DNA of 64,000 bases from Collinsella aerofaciens. GTDB lineage: Bacteria; Actinomycetota; Coriobacteriia; Coriobacteriales; Coriobacteriaceae. The position numbers and the translations under genes are program-made. Below the pieces are notes generated by a model. It saw only the letters and a list, made by a program, of their open reading frames with translations. It had not been told where the DNA came from and did not search any database. Location: assembly GCA_030826265.1 (NCBI GenBank), contig JAPJOH010000009.1:1-64000 (forward strand). Reading direction: 5' to 3'. The stretch's first letter is position 1. Every line of letters begins with the position of its first letter. Shown here in pieces: positions 8,848 through 18,704 of the stretch.

Positions 8848-9735
8848 GTGGTTGATGGGGATACTCGTTCTGAGCTGCTTTCTGCGGATTGGAATGGCGA
8901 ATGGATGCGTCTGCAGGCCGCTCGGCATCGGGCTGATGATTCTTTTGAATGGGATAAGCGGGCTCGGCATTTTCGGCCGTTGGAGACTGCCCCTTATGCT
9001 CGGGATTTTATAAAGCTGTTGGCGCTTGAGCCCGGCGAGTCGGTGCTTGATATGGGGTGTGGGGCTGGGTCGATTGCTATTCCGCTTGCTCAGGCTGGAC
9101 ATTCCGTGATTGCTGCCGACTTCTCTCCTGCCATGTTGGGCACGCTTGATGCCGGCATTGAGTATTACGGGCTCGAAGATCTTATTACGCCGCTTGAGCT
9201 TGCTTGGGATGATGATTGGGATTTGGTTGGACCGGTCGCGAAAGCGGTGGATGTTGCCTTTGCCAGTCGCTCTGTCACCACGACCAACCTAAAAGGCGCG
9301 CTTGCCAAGCTCGACCGCACGGCTCGCCGGCGTTGTGCTGTCACGATGGTCGCCAACTCCAGCCCGCGCTACGACCTGCACGTGATGAACGCCATCGGCG
9401 CCTCGGTTACCTGCAGTAATGGCTTTGTGTACGCCTTCAACATCCTCATTCAGATGGGTGCGTTGCCGCAGGTTACGTACTTTGAATCGCCTCGTCGCGA
9501 TACCTTCGATAGCCTTGAGGCAGGTGTGGCAGACTTCTCCCGTATGCTTGAGCATGGCAACGAGGATAAGGTCGACCGTCTGCGCGACTACATCGCCCAG
9601 CACATGATCGAGAATCCCCATGCCGGTGAGCCGGGCTCCAAGGGCGTGCCGCAGGGGCGCTATATGCTCGATCATGTCCGCAAGGTTCGTTGGGCGTTTA
9701 TTGCATGGGAGCCGGTCTCTGCGCCCAGCTCATAG
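8848..9735 (+). CDS. Class I SAM-dependent methyltransferase
   Basis: A 295-residue protein with a Rossmann methyltransferase core: motif I VLDMGCGAGS at residues 66-75, followed by an acidic residue after the second strand (IAADFSPAML). The substrate is not predictable. A GTG start at 8848 is chosen because AGGAGG lies 7 bases upstream; the in-frame sequence upstream shows no coding character and runs into palindrome A. It stands alone between the palindromic element and the yhbY-like gene. Local codon use is more T-rich in the first third than in its neighbours, which could mean a younger or less optimised gene. Confidence 0.85.
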   Translation: MVDGDTRSELLSADWNGEWMRLQAARHRADDSFEWDKRARHFRPLETAPYARDFIKLLALEPGESVLDMGCGAGSIAIPLAQAGHSVIAADFSPAMLGTLDAGIEYYGLEDLITPLELAWDDDWDLVGPVAKAVDVAFASRSVTTTNLKGALAKLDRTARRRCAVTMVANSSPRYDLHVMNAIGASVTCSNGFVYAFNILIQMGALPQVTYFESPRRDTFDSLEAGVADFSRMLEHGNEDKVDRLRDYIAQHMIENPHAGEPGSKGVPQGRYMLDHVRKVRWAFIAWEPVSAPSS

Positions 9736-9893
9736 CCTGTTCGCAGCCCGCACCGCCCACTCACTCGGCATCCGCATTCTTTTTGAACTGGGCAAACGCG
9801 CTCCACACCACGCCGTTCCTGCGCTATCGTGGGACAGCTCACGTAGATTAAGGCCCCGTCGCGGGGCGCCCCATACATAGAAAGCGAGAACCC

Positions 9894-10193
9894 ATGGCAC
9901 TGACAGGAGCACAGGTCAAGCAGCTTCGCAGCATGGCCCATCACCTCAACCCCGCCATCATCATCGGCAAGTCCGACGTCAACGAGGGCACCGTCGAGCA
10001 GACGGTCGCCTACCTGGAGAAGCACGAGCTCGTTAAGTGCTCCGTGCTCGATGGCTCCAGCCTTTCCGCCCGCGAGGCCGCCGAGGAGCTCGCCGAGCGT
10101 TGCCACGCCGAGGTCGTCCAGGTCATCGGCCGCAAGTTCTCACTGTATCGCGAGTCCTCGCGCAAGGACATCGAGAAGATCAAGCTCGTCTAA
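9894..10193 (+). CDS. yhbY: YhbY/CRS1-type RNA-binding protein
   Basis: A 99-residue single-domain CRM protein that in E. coli associates with pre-50S ribosomal subunits. Typical sequence: LTGAQVKQLRSMAHHLNP, then the basic-loop block IIIGKSDVNEGT, and the C-terminal VIGRKFSLYRES. Its length matches the family (about 97). The ATG at 9894 follows AAAGCGAG. It ends just before a strong terminator, so it is the last gene of the rightward block; the next gene converges on it. Confidence 0.92.
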   Translation: MALTGAQVKQLRSMAHHLNPAIIIGKSDVNEGTVEQTVAYLEKHELVKCSVLDGSSLSAREAAEELAERCHAEVVQVIGRKFSLYRESSRKDIEKIKLV

Positions 10194-10230
10194 GAGCCAA
10201 TGATCCGGCGATCCAACACATAGCAAGCTT

Positions 10231-10266
10231 ACGGGTGCCCAAGTACTTCGGGCGCCCGTTTTTTAT
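10231..10266 (+). terminator. Rho-independent terminator after yhbY
   Basis: A 10-bp stem, ACGGGTGCCC (10231-10240) with GGGCGCCCGT (10250-10259), is followed by TTTTTTAT. It abuts the end of the convergent regulator gene (stop codon at 10263-10265) and so can insulate the two. Confidence 0.9.
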
Positions 10267-13262
10267 CGCTCGACCAGCACGCGATTGAGCCGCCCCTCCA
10301 CCAAGCGCTCGTATAGACGCCGCGTCTCGGGCTCGGGCACGCCATTGACCTGCTCCCTCAGGTGGTGCATATGCCCGCTGTACAGCTCGACGATATCGCG
10401 CCGCCGCCCCGCCGCACTGTAGACGCGCATGGCGCAGCGCACCATATCCTCACGCGCCGTTTCCTGTCGAAGCCCCGACTCCGCCAGCCAAATCGCCGAC
10501 TGCAGATCGTTTTCTTCTAGAGCGGCATTTGCTCCCTTAATCATGCAATCGATGTACTTTGACTGCATAATGCGCCGCATGCGCAAAAAGTAGGTGGGAT
10601 TACAGCCATTGGGAACATACAGCGGTCCGGCATAAAGCTGCTCAATCTTAAGGCACAGCTCAACTAAATGGGGCCCGCGTGCACCCGTGCGATTTCCCAA
10701 AACCTCGCGGCTTATCTGGTCAAACAGCCGTACATCGGTCTTGACGTAGTCGCCGTTGAGCCCAATGCATTCATTTTGGATGAGCACGCACGACTTGCCA
10801 TCCGGCGTCGGTCCCAAAGCCGACCGCAAGCGCGATATCGTCGAGTACAGGTTGTTGCGGGCGCTATTGAACTCGGCATGGGGCCACAGCTCCATGGCCA
10901 GCGTCTCACGATCGACGAGCGCATCCATGCCCAGCGCAAGCCGCTCGGCAAGCGTCGCCGCCTTCTTGCGGCGCCACATTTTGTCCGTGATGGGAAACCC
11001 GTCGCGCTCGGCGCGAAACGCACCAAACATGCGAATCTCGATATGGTCGATGGTATCAACGGCTTCAACCTCGCCGGCCTGGAATAGGCGCTCGCCCTCC
11101 CCTTCCAAATCGTCGCGCAGCGAGTACCGCGACAGCTCGCGCACGGGAAGCTTCTTGCGTATCCTGGCCGCCGGCTCGCCCAGACAATGCATGGCAAGGC
11201 GCGCAAAGAGCCGATACGATGGCTCTAGAATCCCCGCACGATTCATGGACATCCAGGCCGCAAGATCGCTATCTCGCCCCGCACAGGCCAAATGCAGCGC
11301 CACCATCCAGGCTTCTGCTCCACCAACCTGCGTCTGGCTTATATCGAGTAGCTCCGCTTCCTCGCGCACCGAAACCATCGATGTATTTCGCAGATACGCT
11401 GCGCGCTCCAGCAGCAATGCGTTATCGCGCATGTACGCAATCGACTCCTCGGCAAGTTTGAGCACTTGGACCGCACGGAACTTTGCATTAACCGGCCGTC
11501 CCTCTGCCAGCGACTGCCAGCCTTCTAACAACAGGCCAAACAGCTGAATCTGGTTGTCGCGCATGCGCACGGCAAAACGATCGAGCTCGTTGAACGCCGC
11601 ATCGTCGGTTACCGGCAAGCCGGAAAGGAGCCGCCGTGCCGCCAACACCATGCGCACCCAGATAGCCATCGCCTTAAGCCCACGTACGTCGAGCGCCTCC
11701 CGCACCACCGTCATCTCGTCGTCGCGCTCGTCGGTTCCCGCAAACGACCCGTCAAAGAGCTCCACCAGCATACTATCGGCCCGTATAACAATCCCCGCGA
11801 TGTCGAGCTCGCAGTCGTAGGCCTTGCTCGTTTTGAGCTGCTGTAGAACGCCGCCGTCATTTCCCCGCTCGGTCAGACAGCGTTTGACCTCGATATGCGC
11901 AGACAACATATCGAGTGCGGTATGGGACGTCTCTATTTCTGGCACGGCCAGGTTCGTAGGAAGCCCAAGCCCGTTGTCCCCATAGCAAACAGCCGTCAGT
12001 GTCTGGGCCACCCTCCATGAAACAGGGTCTATTTCGCAGGCCGCCCGTTCGCCCCCGCGCTCGATAACCGATGCCATATAGCGAGCGAGCTTTGTATTGG
12101 ACACGCTGACCGCTGCCAGATATACGCCAAGCGCCTCGGCAGGCGTTGGCTCTGGAGCCGGATCGTCGGCATCGATCGTGCCCAGCGCTGCTCGGCAGAT
12201 ATCGGCCCCGTGCCCCGTCAGAGCCAGATCGACCCCATACTGCCCAGCGAGTTCAAGGACCGCTTCACGGTCCAAAAAGGCGTCCGCCAGGCCCATCGCC
12301 GCATCGCATCGGCCCGCCTTAAGCAAAATCCGGGCCGCCCTCGGAACAAGTTCGGGGCGAACCTCGGCCACCAACTTACGCAAACGCAAGCGTCCGTTAT
12401 CCTCCGTGCCCAGACACGTAAAACTCCGCTCGGCGGGATCCAAGCCAAAGATCGGGTAGTCGCGTACAAAGTAGGACTGGTCGACCATCGACAGCCTCAC
12501 CCCGCAAGCCTCGAGTTCTGCGATATTGCCCTCGCCCATCAAAACCATGAGACATGCCACGCAAAACAGCGCATTATTGTCGAGCGAAGCCAGATCGGCA
12601 AGTGCCGCGCCATATACGTTGACAATCTCGTTTTCGAGCAGGCCGGCTACGTCGCCTTGGCCATACAGACCTGTCTGCAATGCCGAAACGAGCTCGGGCA
12701 CGCCCTGCGTGAGCTGATAAAAGTCGAGCGATGTGCTGATCGAAAACGCCGATGCCCACGCCGAATACTCATAGGCATGCACCTTGAGCATCTGCGCATT
12801 GATCTTAACCGAATCGCCCAGCCCATGAATCAGCTGACGATTTGAAGGACGGCAGGAGATAAAGACCCCTACCCCCATAGCGCGCAGACCGCGAATCCTG
12901 TCGATGAGGTCTTCGGTATCGTGCTGATCGAGGTTTGGCACATTATCAATCGCGATAAGGGAGTGCGGTTTGTCTTTGAGTTCTTCGGTAACCACCTCGA
13001 GCTGCATAAACACCTCGCGCCCAATGGCACGATCGGCCTCGATAATCCGCACGGGGCCTCGCGTCGGGTCGCATTTAACCTCATGGGTGTACTGCAGCAG
13101 CACCGAGGTCTTCCCAAACCCGTCGGGCGCATAAAGCACCACGATGCCGGCCTTTCGGCCCTTGGCGATAAGCTCATTCATCAAGCGTTCGCGTCGCACC
13201 ATATAGCCTCCGCCCAGCGGCATCAGCTCGAGGTCGTCTATACCGCTCAAATCGTTTACCAT
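10263..13262 (-). CDS. Large ATPase-winged-helix-BTAD transcriptional regulator
   Basis: A 999-residue protein. The N-terminus has a P-loop ATPase: Walker A APDGFGKT (residues 45-52), Walker B-like LIAIDN (102-107), consistent with the STAND/MalT-like signalling ATPases. A long helical middle part (about 280-700) resembles a TPR-type sensor region. Near residue 720 a SARP/OmpR-type winged helix begins (IEIRMFGAFRAERDG) and includes SARNNLYSTISRLRSALG. The last 150 residues look like a bacterial transcriptional activator domain (BTAD). Placing the DNA-binding domain near the C-terminus after a STAND-like module is a known but uncommon layout. No target is evident; the gene stands alone. The ATG follows GAGGAGCGGGC. 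Confidence 0.82.
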   Translation of the reverse strand: MVNDLSGIDDLELMPLGGGYMVRRERLMNELIAKGRKAGIVVLYAPDGFGKTSVLLQYTHEVKCDPTRGPVRIIEADRAIGREVFMQLEVVTEELKDKPHSLIAIDNVPNLDQHDTEDLIDRIRGLRAMGVGVFISCRPSNRQLIHGLGDSVKINAQMLKVHAYEYSAWASAFSISTSLDFYQLTQGVPELVSALQTGLYGQGDVAGLLENEIVNVYGAALADLASLDNNALFCVACLMVLMGEGNIAELEACGVRLSMVDQSYFVRDYPIFGLDPAERSFTCLGTEDNGRLRLRKLVAEVRPELVPRAARILLKAGRCDAAMGLADAFLDREAVLELAGQYGVDLALTGHGADICRAALGTIDADDPAPEPTPAEALGVYLAAVSVSNTKLARYMASVIERGGERAACEIDPVSWRVAQTLTAVCYGDNGLGLPTNLAVPEIETSHTALDMLSAHIEVKRCLTERGNDGGVLQQLKTSKAYDCELDIAGIVIRADSMLVELFDGSFAGTDERDDEMTVVREALDVRGLKAMAIWVRMVLAARRLLSGLPVTDDAAFNELDRFAVRMRDNQIQLFGLLLEGWQSLAEGRPVNAKFRAVQVLKLAEESIAYMRDNALLLERAAYLRNTSMVSVREEAELLDISQTQVGGAEAWMVALHLACAGRDSDLAAWMSMNRAGILEPSYRLFARLAMHCLGEPAARIRKKLPVRELSRYSLRDDLEGEGERLFQAGEVEAVDTIDHIEIRMFGAFRAERDGFPITDKMWRRKKAATLAERLALGMDALVDRETLAMELWPHAEFNSARNNLYSTISRLRSALGPTPDGKSCVLIQNECIGLNGDYVKTDVRLFDQISREVLGNRTGARGPHLVELCLKIEQLYAGPLYVPNGCNPTYFLRMRRIMQSKYIDCMIKGANAALEENDLQSAIWLAESGLRQETAREDMVRCAMRVYSAAGRRRDIVELYSGHMHHLREQVNGVPEPETRRLYERLVEGRLNRVLVER

Positions 13263-13648
13263 GCCCGCTCCTCAACTCGACCGTATGGACACTGTAGCCG
13301 CAAGACCATACAAGCCGCGCTATGAATAGAGCGACCTTGTGTTTTAGGTTGTCTTTTGGTACGCAAGCGGCAAGTTTTTGTACAGCGAGGGCCGATTGTT
13401 ATTAATCCCCCGACTAATCGGTCTTTAAGCAGGTAAATGAGCTTGTTAGCTTGTCCCATCTAAGCGGCAGTGTAACGCAGATGAACAAGGTTCAGCCATG
13501 TCATTCAACTCGCCTAGCACCCGCTACCGTCTACGACCTTCTAGTGGCATTTTTGCATAGAATCTGGTATGGAATGAATCAAGCTGTTGGGCATCCGGCA
13601 TTCGTCAAGCTTGCGGCAAGATTTTGGTCAAGTGGGCGAAAAGGGATA
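13263..13648. other. Gene-free interval upstream of the large regulator
   Basis: About 385 bp without a supportable gene. It should carry the leftward promoter of the regulator at 10263-13262. I see no strong repeat, RNA gene or operator in it; open frames here overlap the nagB terminator and nagB itself in the wrong frame. Confidence 0.5.
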
Positions 13649-13682
13649 GCAAAAAGGCCCCCGCAAAGCGGAGGCCTTAGGC
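13649..13682 (-). terminator. Rho-independent terminator of nagB
   Basis: On the minus strand AAGGCCTCCGC pairs with GCGGGGGCCTT around TTT and runs into TTTTGC, about 30 bp after the nagB stop codon. Confidence 0.88.
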
Positions 13683-13710
13683 AAGGCTATGTCGAGCTGC
13701 AGGATTCGCG

Positions 13711-14439
13711 CTACTCGCAGAGCGAAAGGGCGGCCTCGTCGGCAACGACAACGCAGTTGGTGTGCAGCTGCAGGATCGAAGCCGGGCACTCGGGCGTAAC
13801 CGGACCATAGCACATGTCATGCACGGCCTGAGCCTTGGCCTCGCCGTTGGCGACGACCAGGATCATGCGGGCATACATGATGGTCTGGGTACCCATGGTG
13901 TAGGCCTGACGGGGAACATCGTCGATGCTGTCGAACAGGCGGCTGTTGGCCTGAATGGTGCTCTCGGTGAGGTCGACGCAGTGCGTGCCCTTGGAGAAGT
14001 GGTCATCGGGCTCGTTGAAGCCAATGTGGCCGTTGTTGCCAATGCCGAGCAGCTGCAGATCCGGATAACCGGCGTCGGCGACGATCTTGTCGTACTCAGA
14101 GCAGGCAGCGGCGGCGTCGGGGTTGGAACCGTCGGGCACATGCGTGTTGTTAAGGTCGATGTTGATGTGATCGAAGAAGTTCTCACGCATGAAGTAGTGA
14201 TAGCTCTGGGGATCGTCGTGCGAAAGGCCGCGATACTCGTCCAGGTTGTAGGTGCTGACCTCGGCAAAGTCGACGTCGCCCTTCTTGTACCAAGCAGCGA
14301 GCTGCTTGTAGGCACCGATCGGGGTGGAGCCGGTGGCAAGGCCCAGCACACAGTCGGGCTTGAGGATAACCTGGGCCGAGATAATATTGGCGGCCTTGCG
14401 GCTCATATCCTCGTAGTCTTTAGCTTTAATGATCTTCAT
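13711..14439 (-). CDS. nagB: Glucosamine-6-phosphate deaminase
   Basis: Converts glucosamine-6-phosphate to fructose-6-phosphate and ammonia, feeding amino sugars from mucin or peptidoglycan into glycolysis. The protein is 242 residues, as in Gram-positive NagB. Features: LATGSTP substrate loop (34-40), NLDEY with the catalytic Asp (D67), and GIGNNGHIGFNEP with catalytic H138; position 136 is Asn where E. coli has Asp, as in several Gram-positive enzymes. The ATG at 14439 follows AAAGGACG; a longer in-frame extension upstream overlaps a non-coding region and lacks a ribosome-binding site. Upstream genes on the same strand are PTS EIIA and GlmM, so the neighbourhood joins amino-sugar breakdown and synthesis. 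Confidence 0.96.
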   Translation of the reverse strand: MKIIKAKDYEDMSRKAANIISAQVILKPDCVLGLATGSTPIGAYKQLAAWYKKGDVDFAEVSTYNLDEYRGLSHDDPQSYHYFMRENFFDHINIDLNNTHVPDGSNPDAAAACSEYDKIVADAGYPDLQLLGIGNNGHIGFNEPDDHFSKGTHCVDLTESTIQANSRLFDSIDDVPRQAYTMGTQTIMYARMILVVANGEAKAQAVHDMCYGPVTPECPASILQLHTNCVVVADEAALSLCE

Positions 14440-14636
14440 TACGCGTCCTTTCTCGTACAAGAGAGGCAAGGCTCCCTTACAAGCACTTGCCCGCGGCCCG
14501 CGTCGGCCGCAACCAACGTGTGCGGCCACCAGGGCGAGGTCGCGTAATGTATGTGTCTCGTGTCTAACCGCGTCGAGGCCCCTGCCCGTCCACGGTGACC
14601 CAAAGCCTTTTAGCTTCGGACAAATCCCATCTTGCC

Positions 14637-14670
14637 ACGGAGGGCGTCCTCTTTCAAGAGCGCCCTCCGT
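14637..14670. other. Inverted repeat between EIIA-Glc and nagB
   Basis: ACGGAGGGCG (14637-14646) pairs with CGCCCTCCGT (14661-14670); an inner CTCTT/AAGAG stem extends it. No U-run follows on either strand, so this may be a processing or attenuation hairpin in the 270-bp interval rather than a canonical terminator. Confidence 0.55.
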
Positions 14671-14710
14671 AAACGTGTTTGAATTGTAGGCTAATGGCCA
14701 CGTGCACTTG

Positions 14711-15208
14711 CTAGCGCTCGCGAGCAACGATGAGCTGGTCCATCTCTTCGACATGCACGCCAACGGAACCCTTGATGCTCGAAAACTCAACGGAGTTGCA
14801 CACCAAGATGGGAACCGTCACATCGTAGCCCTCGGCAGCAATTGCCTCGCGATCGAACTCAATGAGTACATCGCCCTTATGGACGATGTCACCCACTTGC
14901 GCATGTACGGTAAAGTGCTTGCCCTCGAGCTGAACAGTGTCCAAACCAACGTGGATGAGCACGTCCAAGCCATCGACCGTGTTAAGCGCAACGGCGTGTC
15001 CCGTGGGAAAAATGGCCTCGACCTTGGCATCAGCCGGTGCAATCACACGCGTTCCGGTGGGCTGAATCGCCACGCCCTGGCCCAAAAGGCCGGTGGCAAA
15101 CGTCTGATCGTTTACCTCGGAGAGCGGAATGACGTCGCCCGAGATGGGAGCATCCAGCGTAAGGACTCGACCACGCATACCAAAAGACCTTAGGACTTTA
15201 GTGAACAT
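14711..15208 (-). CDS. crr: PTS glucose-type EIIA component
   Basis: A 165-residue free-standing EIIA of the glucose family, a cytosolic phosphocarrier between HPr and a sugar-specific EIIBC, and a possible regulator. It has the paired active-site histidines spaced as in EIIA-Glc: H71 (GHAVAL) and the phosphoacceptor H86 (IHVGLDTVQLEG). Start: the ATG at 15208 behind GAGGGGGAGC; an internal ATG ten codons later is less well supported. No EIIBC partner is encoded nearby, so it probably serves a distant permease. It lies between glmM and nagB on the same strand. Confidence 0.92.
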   Translation of the reverse strand: MFTKVLRSFGMRGRVLTLDAPISGDVIPLSEVNDQTFATGLLGQGVAIQPTGTRVIAPADAKVEAIFPTGHAVALNTVDGLDVLIHVGLDTVQLEGKHFTVHAQVGDIVHKGDVLIEFDREAIAAEGYDVTVPILVCNSVEFSSIKGSVGVHVEEMDQLIVARER

Positions 15209-15279
15209 GCTCCCCCTCGGACATACCGATTAACCAAAATAACCTTAACAGTTTACCACTTGGCACCCGTTTTTGACCA

Positions 15280-16617
15280 TTAGGGAAGTTCGCGCTTGAC
15301 AACCTCGACGATGTCGTCGACAACGCGCTGGGTCAGCTCGTGCGTCTCGGCCTCGGCCATCACGCGGACCAGCGGCTCGGTACCGCTCGGGCGCACCAGA
15401 ATGCGGCCGCGGCCGTCAAGCTCCTTCTCGGCGGCAGCGACGGCATCCCAGATGGGCTGGCAATCGTCCAGACCAGCCTTGTTGTCGGAATGCACGTTGA
15501 CGAGTACCTGCGGGTACTTCTTCATGATACCGGCAAGATCGGTGAGGGTGCGACCGGTGCGCTTGAGCACGGCCAGCAGCTGCAGAGCCGTCACCAGGCC
15601 GTCACCGGTGGTGTTGTGCTCCAGGAAGATGATGTGGCCGGACTGTTCGCCGCCGATGACGGCGCCGTCCGCGAGCATGCGCTCCAGAACGTAGCGGTCG
15701 CCCACGGCGGTCTGGACCATCTCGAAGCCCTGCTCCTTCATAGCGATGGAGAAGCCCAGGTTGCACATGACGGTCGAGACGATCTCGGAGTTGGCGAGCT
15801 TGCCGCGAGCGGCGAGGTCAGAACCGCAGATAGCCAGGATGTAGTCACCGTCGATCTCATTGCCCTCGCTGTCCACGAACAGTACGCGGTCGGCGTCGCC
15901 GTCGTGGGCCAGGCCGATATCAGCATGGGTGCGCAGCACGAGCTCGCGAAGGGGCTCGAGGTGCGTAGAGCCGCACTCAACATTAATGTCGGTGCCGCAA
16001 TAATCGGTGTTGATGGCATGGACCGTGGCACCCAGGCGCTGCAGCGCGGCGGGCGTGGTCTGGCAAGAAGCACCGTGGCCGCAGTCGACGGCAACGACCA
16101 GGCCGTCGAGCCTCAGGCCATCAAGCGTATCGATGGCGTGGTCGACGTATGCCTTGCGAGCGTCCTTCATCTTGATGATGTGGCCCACGCCGGCACCGGT
16201 CGGCAGCGTGTCGGCAGCCATGGCTTCCTCGGACATGACCCAGGCGCTGATCTCTTCCTCGACAGCATCGGGAAGCTTCATGCCCTTGCGGCTAAAGAAC
16301 TTGATGCCATTAAACTCCGGCGGATTATGCGAAGCAGAGATGACGATGCCGCCATCGAGCTCGTTTTGAACGGTGAGCAGCGCCACGGCCGGCGTAGGGA
16401 TAACGCCGCAGCAGTGCGGACGGCCGCCCTCGGCCATAATGCCGGCGGTCAGAGCGCTCTCGAGCATGGTGCCCGAAAGACGCGTATCGCGGCCGATGCA
16501 GATGTCCGGACCAAGGAACTTGGTCGCCGCACGGCCCAGGCGAAACGCGAGGTCGCACGAGAGGTCGGCATTGGCGACGCCACGGACGCCGTCGGTACCG
16601 AAGATGTTCTGGGGCAT
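15280..16617 (-). CDS. glmM: Phosphoglucosamine mutase
   Basis: Interconverts glucosamine-6-phosphate and glucosamine-1-phosphate for UDP-GlcNAc and peptidoglycan synthesis. The protein has 445 residues. The N-terminus IFGTDGVRG, the phosphoserine loop ISASHNPP (S96), the metal loop DGDADRV and the C-terminal phosphate loop RPSGTEPLVRVM are all present. The start is the ATG at 16617 with AAGGAG 7 bases upstream, rather than one six codons earlier. It follows rpsI, separated by a terminator. Confidence 0.97.
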   Translation of the reverse strand: MPQNIFGTDGVRGVANADLSCDLAFRLGRAATKFLGPDICIGRDTRLSGTMLESALTAGIMAEGGRPHCCGVIPTPAVALLTVQNELDGGIVISASHNPPEFNGIKFFSRKGMKLPDAVEEEISAWVMSEEAMAADTLPTGAGVGHIIKMKDARKAYVDHAIDTLDGLRLDGLVVAVDCGHGASCQTTPAALQRLGATVHAINTDYCGTDINVECGSTHLEPLRELVLRTHADIGLAHDGDADRVLFVDSEGNEIDGDYILAICGSDLAARGKLANSEIVSTVMCNLGFSIAMKEQGFEMVQTAVGDRYVLERMLADGAVIGGEQSGHIIFLEHNTTGDGLVTALQLLAVLKRTGRTLTDLAGIMKKYPQVLVNVHSDNKAGLDDCQPIWDAVAAAEKELDGRGRILVRPSGTEPLVRVMAEAETHELTQRVVDDIVEVVKRELP

Positions 16618-16666
16618 AGGATCGCTCCTTCCCAAGTGGGCAAAACACAGTCGCCCACCCTAGTCG

Positions 16667-16710
16667 AAAAAGAAAAGCGGGACCCGCCGAGCAATCGGCA
16701 GGCCCCGCTT
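16667..16710 (-). terminator. Rho-independent terminator of the rplM-rpsI operon
   Basis: On the minus strand AAGCGGGGCCTGCCGA pairs with TCGGCGGGTCCCGCTT across TTGC and runs into TTTTCTTTTT. It lies 30 bp after rpsI. Confidence 0.88.
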
Positions 16711-16740
16711 GTACATTGTATCTCGTAAGGAGATAAAACC

Positions 16741-17136
<396 letters not shown>

Positions 17137-17138
17137 CT

Positions 17139-17582
17139 TTAAGCCTCCAGCTCAATCTTCGTGGGGTTCTGGGCAGCGTGCGGATGCTCGGCACCAGCGT
17201 AGACCTTAAGCTTGGTCATCTGGGCACGGCCGAGGGTGGTCTTGGGCAGCATGCCGCGAACGGCGCGCTCGATGACCTTCTCCGGGTGCTTCTCCATAGC
17301 CTGGCGGAAGCTCTCAGCCTTGAGGCCGCCGTTGTAGCCGCTGTGGCGATAATAGGTCTTCGTGTCGGCCTTGTTACCGGTAAGCTGGACCTTATCGGCG
17401 TTGATGACGACAACGAAGTCGCCGCAGTCGCTGTTGGGCGTGAACTGGGGCTTGTTCTTACCGCGCAGGATCATTGCGATCTGGGTGGCAAGACGGCCCA
17501 GGACAGCACCATCGGCGTCGACGAGAACCCAGTTGCGCTGGACCTCGCCCTGCTTGGCGTAGTGAGTCGATTTCGAAATCAC
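17139..17582 (-). CDS. rplM: 50S ribosomal protein L13
   Basis: A 147-residue early-assembly large-subunit protein. Recognised by WVLVDADGAVLGRLATQIA, the VVVINADKVQLTGNK block and the GMLPKTTLGR segment. It starts at GTG (17582), with GGAGGAG just upstream. First gene of the rplM-rpsI operon. Confidence 0.99.
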   Translation of the reverse strand: MISKSTHYAKQGEVQRNWVLVDADGAVLGRLATQIAMILRGKNKPQFTPNSDCGDFVVVINADKVQLTGNKADTKTYYRHSGYNGGLKAESFRQAMEKHPEKVIERAVRGMLPKTTLGRAQMTKLKVYAGAEHPHAAQNPTKIELEA

Positions 17583-17739
17583 TTAGACTCCTCCATGTAC
17601 AGTACGTGTTGTTACAGAGATTCACGGGGCTCTGCAAGTAACCCGTCCATATTACCCCGCTCGCCGCCCGAGTCAACAGGTATTTTGGCTCCGACCAGAG
17701 TTTCTGCACATGTCGTCCACGGGTCATGTCGTCGCGACG

Positions 17740-18618
17740 CTAGCGCTCGACAAACGCCTCGATATCTCCCAGCAAACGCTTTGCCTCCTGGCGGCCCTGA
17801 ATATACAGATCGAGAAGCTTTACCGAATCGTGCTCAACGTGGCCGACCTCGACCGGCTTTTGCGGAGCAACAACCAGTGCGCGGCCCTCGCGCTCATACT
17901 TCCACAGATGCATGCGCTGGATGTTATAGCGGTCGTGGCGCGTCTCGATAGCCTCGAGCAGATAAGGGTAGTCGGCATAGCGAGCGCGCGCGGCGGGCAT
18001 AAACTCGTAGGGCTTTTTCTCGTACGAGCGGTCCTGCGTGACAATGACAACCGCGCGATCGAAGCCCGCCTCCTCCAGCACGTGCTCGATAGGGACCGAA
18101 TCGGCTACGCCGCCGTCGACGTATTTGTGCCCATCGATCTCGACCGGCGGCGTCACCAGCGGCAGCGACGTCGATGCGCGCACGGCGTCGAGGTCAAGTA
18201 CGGCGCTTTTGACCGGCAGGTAGGCAGCGGTTCCAAACAGCATGTCCGTCGCGACAGCGTACATCTCGATGGGACTCGCGTCGAACGTCTCGTTGTCAAA
18301 AGGATCCAGACGGTCCTGGACATCGTTGAAGATAAAGTCGTAACCCACAATGGAGCCCGTGGACGCAAACGATGCGGCGCCCATGAAGCGGCTATCGTTG
18401 CAGAAAGCCAGGTTGATGCGGTTGGCACGGCCGATCTGGTGCGACTTGTAGTTCACGCCGTTGAGGGCGCCGGCCGATACACCGTAGACAGCCGGAATCT
18501 CAACGCCAGCCTCCATGAGAACGTCGAGCACGCCCGCGGTAAACTGCCCACGAAAACTGCCGCCCTCCAGGACGAGCGCGACCTTGCCGGCGTTCTTTGC
18601 CTTATCTTCTGCAGTCAT
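17740..18618 (-). CDS. Patatin-like phospholipase
   Basis: A 292-residue cytosolic Ser-Asp dyad hydrolase of the patatin/RssA type. The oxyanion-hole loop is EGGSFRG (18-24), the nucleophile elbow GVSAG carries S48, and the dyad aspartate is D168 in DGG. There is no signal peptide or transmembrane segment, so it probably acts on cytosolic or inner-leaflet lipids. The start has a near-perfect AGGAGGT ribosome-binding site. The substrate cannot be predicted. Its promoter must lie between 18619 and the 62-bp repeat array. Confidence 0.93.
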   Translation of the reverse strand: MTAEDKAKNAGKVALVLEGGSFRGQFTAGVLDVLMEAGVEIPAVYGVSAGALNGVNYKSHQIGRANRINLAFCNDSRFMGAASFASTGSIVGYDFIFNDVQDRLDPFDNETFDASPIEMYAVATDMLFGTAAYLPVKSAVLDLDAVRASTSLPLVTPPVEIDGHKYVDGGVADSVPIEHVLEEAGFDRAVVIVTQDRSYEKKPYEFMPAARARYADYPYLLEAIETRHDRYNIQRMHLWKYEREGRALVVAPQKPVEVGHVEHDSVKLLDLYIQGRQEAKRLLGDIEAFVER

Positions 18619-18704
18619 ATTGACCTCCTGCGATTGCGTTTTGGCTTTCTTCTACCCAGTTTTGGGATGGCGAGCGCGCAGGTTTTTCAAGGCGGCAGGT
18701 GAAG

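Noticed and set aside
13451..13810. 119-codon rightward frame before nagB
   Set aside because: It runs through the nagB terminator and into nagB on the other strand; not protein-like.
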